Shown here in pieces: positions 60,109 to 64,000 of a stretch of 64,000 nucleotides of DNA. The position numbers were made by a program, and so were the translations under genes. The first letter of the stretch is position 1. Each line of letters begins with the position of its first letter. The notes under the pieces were generated by a model that ran no database searches, was not told where the DNA came from, and saw only the letters and a program-made list of their open reading frames with translations. Source of the stretch: Myxococcales bacterium (GTDB taxonomy: Bacteria; Myxococcota_A; Bradymonadia; Bradymonadales; GCA-2716585); NCBI GenBank assembly GCA_002716585.1, contig PBBL01000010.1:1-64000 (forward strand), in the 5' to 3' direction.

Positions 60109-60139
60109 ACCCCAGCGGTGAGATGCCGTTGGGGTTTTT
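60109..60139 (+). terminator. Intrinsic terminator after the lipoprotein gene
   Basis: ACCCCAGCGG pairs with CCGTTGGGGT (one G-T pair) around TGAGATG and runs into TTTTTGTGTT. It lies 50 bases after the stop at 60058. Confidence 0.8.
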
Positions 60140-60269
60140 GTGTTGTTCTGCTACCCTTGAGGGGTCACACGGGGAGTCATCGACGGCGACGCGATCGCGC
60201 CGCGCCGCGGATGACAGCGCCGCGCTTCGGTGAGGCGGGCGTGTCAAGGAGCGTAGGGGCCAGGGAGAC

Positions 60270-61589
60270 ATGTTGAGTGGGAAGTGCTGGTCGAGGCTCA
60301 TGGCGGCGACGGCGCTGAGCTGCGCGCTCGGCGTTGGTGCGGTGGCGGAGGCGGACGACGCGAAGCGCGTCGATGTCCCCGCGGGTGAGGACAAGGCTGG
60401 AGAGCAGGCGGAGGGGCAGCGTGGCTCTCAAAAAGAGAACGTTGGCGCCCATTTGTACACCAGGGCGCAACAACAAGGTCGGCCCGCCGGGCTGACCGAG
60501 CGCCGCGCCGCGCTGCGCGCCTTCAGCGACAAGTCCGACGCCGAGGCGTTGCGGGTCGTGTTGAACGAGGCCCGCGCCCTGGTGGATGACGGCGAGGTGG
60601 ATCAAGCCCTCGGGCGCTACACGCACTTGATGAAGGTGACGGGGGAAGGCTGGCTCATGATCGAGGTCGGGGCGACCCTGACCTGGTACGGTCGGTACAG
60701 CGAGGCGCTGATCCACCTGGAGGAGGGGTTGCGCCGCGAGCCGCTCAGCTTCCAGGGGATTCTGAGCGTCGCGGTGACCCGCGACGCGCTTGGGCAGACC
60801 GCCGAGGCGATGCGCCTGTACAAGCGGGCGTTGATGATCCGACCGGACAGCTACGACGCGCGCTTCAACCTGGGCCGCTTGCAGTACGCGCTCGGGCAGC
60901 TGGAGGAGGCCGAGCGCACCTACCGCGACCTGCTGGGGCGCCACGGGGGAGACTGGAAGAGCCTCAACAACCTGGGGCTCATCCTCCTGGAGCGGGGCCA
61001 GCCTACGGCGGCGATGTCGCCGCTGCGGCGGGCGCTCAAGCTCAAGCCGAAGGATCCTGGCGCGCTCTACAACCTCGGGCGCGCCTACACGGCGCGCGAT
61101 GAGCACACCCGCGCGCTGAGCTATTACGACCGCGCTTTGGAGGAGTGGGGCGCCGACGACGTCGCGGCGGTGTCGCTGCACTTCGCCCGCGGCAACGCCC
61201 TCTTTGCGCTGCGTCGCTACAAGGAGTCCGCCGCGGCCTACGCGTTGGCCCATGAGCTGGATCCCGAGTCGAGCGACGTCCTCCTCAACCTGGGCGCGGC
61301 GCTCGCCAACCAGGGGCGCTACGAGGAGGCGATCCAGGCCCTGGAGAGCGCCGTGGAGCACACCGCGCGCCCTACCCGCGTCGTCCACCAGATCGCCCTG
61401 TGCTACATGTACGACGACAAGCTCGACGCTGCCCTCAAGGCGCTGGAGCGGGCTCGGGCGCTGGACGGCGCCGACCCGATGACCTGGGTGCTGATGTCTC
61501 AGGTCCACGACGCCCGCGGCGACCAGGAGGCCTCCGCCTCCGCGCTCGCCGAGGCCTGTCGATTGGGCTCGAAGCGCTCCTGTCGATAG
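60270..61589 (+). CDS. Exported TPR protein
   Basis: The 439 residues begin with a Sec-type signal (SRLMAATALSCALGVGAVAE), then a charged linker, and from about residue 85 nearly continuous TPRs: AEALRVVLNEARALVDDGEV, DARFNLGRLQYALGQLEEAE, SLNNLGLILLERGQPTAAMS, ALYNLGRAYTARDEHTRALS and VLLNLGAALANQGRYEEAIQ. It probably acts as a periplasmic protein-binding scaffold. No enzymatic motif is visible. The cleavage site is not certain, and there is no lipobox. Confidence 0.8.
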   Translation: MLSGKCWSRLMAATALSCALGVGAVAEADDAKRVDVPAGEDKAGEQAEGQRGSQKENVGAHLYTRAQQQGRPAGLTERRAALRAFSDKSDAEALRVVLNEARALVDDGEVDQALGRYTHLMKVTGEGWLMIEVGATLTWYGRYSEALIHLEEGLRREPLSFQGILSVAVTRDALGQTAEAMRLYKRALMIRPDSYDARFNLGRLQYALGQLEEAERTYRDLLGRHGGDWKSLNNLGLILLERGQPTAAMSPLRRALKLKPKDPGALYNLGRAYTARDEHTRALSYYDRALEEWGADDVAAVSLHFARGNALFALRRYKESAAAYALAHELDPESSDVLLNLGAALANQGRYEEAIQALESAVEHTARPTRVVHQIALCYMYDDKLDAALKALERARALDGADPMTWVLMSQVHDARGDQEASASALAEACRLGSKRSCR

Positions 61590-61696
61590 GCGCGCGCTTG
61601 TCACCACCGCGCGCCTCTGGTACCAGATCCGCCAGGTTGAATGGACGATGGCGCGCGGCGACGGTCCGAGCGCGACCGTGATGGAGCGATGAGCTT

Positions 61697-62128
61697 ATGG
61701 GGCAGCGTAGACGACACACCTCCAAACGCCCTCCGCAGGATAAGAAGGCGGAGCCCCGCGCGCCCTGGGAGCTTTCCTGCGACCGCGACCGGGTCTGGGT
61801 GATGCCCTGTGACGCCGATCACGCGCTGGTCTACTGGGAGCTGACCGGGGCGTCGGTCGCGACCGCCCGCGCGAACCTGGAGCGGATCTCCCCCGAGGTG
61901 CAGCTCGTCCTCCGCGTCCGCTGCAACGGGCGCACCTCCCCCGCAGGGCCAGGCGCCCGAACCTACGACATCCCCATCGACGACTGGGTCGGTCAGCGCT
62001 ACGTCCTCCTTGGGCCAGGTGGCTGCGACCACTTCTGCGCCGTCGGGCTCAGGACGCTGAACTCCGATGAGGGCGTCTTCACCGCCCTGGCCCGCTCCGG
62101 CTGGGTTCGCGCCCCTCGCCGCGCCTGA
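61697..62128 (+). CDS. DUF4912 domain protein
   Basis: After a basic N-terminus, residues 23-135 match DUF4912: VWVMPCDADHALVYWELTGA, the aromatic block that defines the family, and the later YDIPIDDWVGQRYVLLGPGG. DUF4912 proteins commonly sit beside GH57 alpha-glucan enzymes, and the next gene, 25 bases downstream, is one. The domain is thought to resemble a carbohydrate-binding sandwich; that reading is inference. Confidence 0.8.
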   Translation: MGQRRRHTSKRPPQDKKAEPRAPWELSCDRDRVWVMPCDADHALVYWELTGASVATARANLERISPEVQLVLRVRCNGRTSPAGPGARTYDIPIDDWVGQRYVLLGPGGCDHFCAVGLRTLNSDEGVFTALARSGWVRAPRRA

Positions 62129-62153
62129 CGCCCCCCTCTATTCAGGAAAGAGC

Positions 62154-63602
62154 ATGAACACGCCGGTCCCGGTCAGCCTCGTCCTCGTTGCCCATCACCC
62201 GCCGCTGCGCCCCGACGACGAGCGCGACGGCGGCGCCCTCCTCCAGCGGCTCTGCGAGCACGTCATCGAGGGCGTGCTCCCGATGCTGCGCCTCATTCAG
62301 GGCGCGCCCGCGCCCGTGACGGTCGCCCTCTCCCAACCCTGGATGGAGGCGATGGGGCGAGAGCGGGTCCGCGAGGCGGTCGAGGAGCGCCTCCGTGAGC
62401 TGATTCAGCGCTGCGCCAACCTCGCGGAGGAGCACGGCGAGACATCGGTGGGAGCGCTCGCCGAGCACGACGCGGCGCGTTACCGGGAGGCGTTGGCCTT
62501 CTACCAAGGTGAGATCGGGTGTGACCCGGTCGGCGCGCTCGCCGGGTGGTTCTCCGAGGGGCGCGTCGAACTGATCCCCGTCGCCGGGAGCCACGCGCTG
62601 CTGCCGCTGCTGGAGCGCCGGGAGATGCGCGCGCTGCACCTGCGCGCCGCCGCCGAGGCGTTTGAGCGGCGCTTCGGCGTCGCCCCGGCGGGGATCTGGC
62701 TCCCGGAGTGCGCCGTGGGTCCGAACGTGTTGGACGCGCTGGTGGACACCCGGGCGGGCTTCACCGTCGTGGAGCGGCGGCTGCTCGACGATCGCAGGGG
62801 CGTGCGCCTCAGCGATCGGGTGACGCTCCTCGGCCGTGACGCGGTGAGCGCGACCTGGCCCGCTCAAGGGGCCGACTCCCGCGCGTCGGGCACATCGACC
62901 TCCGGCTCCATCTGGGGGTGGTACGCGCGAGGTGACCAGGAGGCGCCCCATCGTCGTGTCTACGACCCGGAGCTTGGGCGCGCGCATGCCGCTGAGGTGG
63001 GTCGAGCGACCTTCGAGGCGTTGGAGCGGGCGACGACGCTCGCCTGGAGCGTGGACGCGCTCGCCCGGGCGTGGTTTGAGTGGCCTGCGGCCTGGACGGC
63101 GCTGGTTGGCGCCGGTGCCGAGTCGGGGCGCGTGTCCTGGGTCGCGCTGAGCGAGCAGGCGACAACGGACCTCGACGAGGCCCCGACGATCGCGCTGGAG
63201 AACACGTCGTGGCACCCGGATGGCCTCGGCCCCTGGCTCTCTCCCTCCAACGGGTGGCTCATCCGTCACCTCCATCACCTTGAGCGGCGCGTGCTGAGCG
63301 CCGCCGCGGGGCGGCACCTCGGCGAGCGCCCCCGTGCGCTGCCGCCGTGGCAGCGGCGCGCGGTCCAGGTCGCCCTGCGTGAGCTGATGATGGCGCAGAG
63401 CTCCGATCTCGCCGCGGCGATGGACGCCTCGTCGGGCGTCGCGCATGCGCTTGGTCGGGTGCGCGCTCATGTGGATCGGGCGAAGGCCCTGCTGGACATG
63501 GTGGAGCGGGACGCGGTGGACGGTCGCGTCGTGGAGGGGCTGGAGGAGGACGAGACGCTGGCCGCGCTCGTCAACCTGGAGTGGCTCAGGCCGTCATCCT
63601 GA
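62154..63602 (+). CDS. GH57 family alpha-glucan enzyme (branching-enzyme-like)
   Basis: The 482 residues follow the GH57 1,4-alpha-glucan branching enzyme layout. LVLVAHHPPLRP replaces the usual HxHxPY start. GIWLPECAVGP has the nucleophile Glu (near 184). VDALARAWFEWPAAW (about 300-314) aligns with DxELFGHWWFEGP, keeping the acid Asp but not GHWW. RELMMAQSSDLAAAM is the C-terminal helical domain. Such enzymes add alpha-1,6 branches to glycogen-like glucan. The changes at the GHWW loop leave activity or specificity open. ATG 62154 has AGGAAAG upstream. It forms an operon with the DUF4912 gene. Confidence 0.75.
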   Translation: MNTPVPVSLVLVAHHPPLRPDDERDGGALLQRLCEHVIEGVLPMLRLIQGAPAPVTVALSQPWMEAMGRERVREAVEERLRELIQRCANLAEEHGETSVGALAEHDAARYREALAFYQGEIGCDPVGALAGWFSEGRVELIPVAGSHALLPLLERREMRALHLRAAAEAFERRFGVAPAGIWLPECAVGPNVLDALVDTRAGFTVVERRLLDDRRGVRLSDRVTLLGRDAVSATWPAQGADSRASGTSTSGSIWGWYARGDQEAPHRRVYDPELGRAHAAEVGRATFEALERATTLAWSVDALARAWFEWPAAWTALVGAGAESGRVSWVALSEQATTDLDEAPTIALENTSWHPDGLGPWLSPSNGWLIRHLHHLERRVLSAAAGRHLGERPRALPPWQRRAVQVALRELMMAQSSDLAAAMDASSGVAHALGRVRAHVDRAKALLDMVERDAVDGRVVEGLEEDETLAALVNLEWLRPSS

Positions 63603-63972
63603 TGAGGACCGCCGGCGTCGCCTCCAACGTGGCGAGCACGGCGGATTGCAGGTAGCGCTCCGAGAGCGCGTAGCGGTTCAACGTGCGGATCGGGCTGCGC
63701 GCGTCCTGCCCAGGGTGGGCCGTGGTGCAGGCGACGCGATCGAGCGCCGTCAGCGTCCTGTCCGCGGCGCTGGACAGCTCCTTGAACACCCCGGACAGCG
63801 TCGCCTCGGCGCCCAGGGGAGCCTCCGTCGCCCCCTGCGGCTCATCCGTCGGCTCGGGCGACGGGCAGCTGACCGCGAAGCGGCCCAGCCGCCCCCGCGT
63901 GAACTCGCCCGCGACGGTGATGGTTCGCCGAGCCCCAAGCCGGGGACGCTCCATATCGTAGACCTTGCACAT
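63586..63972 (-). CDS. Hypothetical protein
   Basis: The 128-residue protein starts at ATG 63972 with GAGGAACGGATC upstream. It shows no signal peptide or membrane helix. The first 35 residues suggest beta strands (RRTITVAGEFTRGRLGRFAV), the rest helices (LQSAVLATLEATPAVLIR). The 3' end overlaps the convergent GH57 gene by 17 bases. The family is not recognised. Coding status rests on the ribosome site and the GC-rich third positions. Confidence 0.5.
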   Translation of the reverse strand: MCKVYDMERPRLGARRTITVAGEFTRGRLGRFAVSCPSPEPTDEPQGATEAPLGAEATLSGVFKELSSAADRTLTALDRVACTTAHPGQDARSPIRTLNRYALSERYLQSAVLATLEATPAVLIRMTA

Positions 63973-64000
63973 GATCCGTTCCTCATCCCAACCTGCGCAT

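Overview
This is 64 kb of very GC-rich DNA with tightly packed genes. It carries two outer-membrane flagellar ring genes (flgH, flgI), so the organism is a diderm, flagellated bacterium. Abundant lipoproteins, very large TPR proteins, eukaryote-like Ser/Thr kinases with FHA, vWA and PP2C partners, an IgGFc-binding-domain lipoprotein and zinc-ribbon/GYF proteins together point to a large-genome relative of Myxococcota/Bradymonadales (former deltaproteobacteria). This placement is inferred from gene content only. No rRNA, tRNA, CRISPR array or intact insertion sequence was seen.

Layout. 1-4400: a lipoprotein cut by the window edge, a degenerate AMP-synthetase-like protein coupled to a HEAT-repeat lipoprotein, a Fic-fold protein with a ruined catalytic motif behind a structured leader, and ribA. 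4430-9300: two tandem zinc-ribbon/GYF-like/TM/TPR paralogues and a large membrane protein. 9490-24700: mixed envelope and metabolic genes (DUF547 lipoprotein, HExxH protease, epimerase fusion, SDR, methyltransferase, alpha-2-macroglobulin lipoprotein, histidine phosphatase, IgGFc-domain lipoprotein) and a 36-aa membrane peptide. 24842-34975: one 3377-residue TPR protein. 35130-40150: LRR protein, small membrane protein, pseudouridine synthase, lytic transglycosylase.

40462-51108 (all minus) is a late/structural flagellar cluster read as flgF, flgG, flgA, flgH, flgI, flgJ, flgM, flgN, flgK, flgL, csrA, fliW and a secreted protein of unknown role. It combines distal rod, P and L rings, hook-filament junction, the anti-sigma-28 factor, the junction chaperone and the CsrA/FliW post-transcriptional switch. 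A MITE-like insertion sits at the 3' end of flgG, and strong palindromes lie beside flgM.

51201-59005 (minus) holds an acyl-CoA synthetase and then a signalling operon read as pseudokinase-PP2C fusion, vWA protein, zinc-ribbon FHA protein, apparently active kinase, and pseudokinase. This is the best candidate for an undescribed system in the window. 59489-64000 carries a small lipoprotein, a TPR protein, a DUF4912 plus GH57 pair probably linked to alpha-glucan metabolism, and a hypothetical gene.

A recurrent theme is catalytically dead members of enzyme families: an AMP-synthetase-like protein, a Fic-like protein, two kinase-like domains and an alpha-2-macroglobulin without its thioester.
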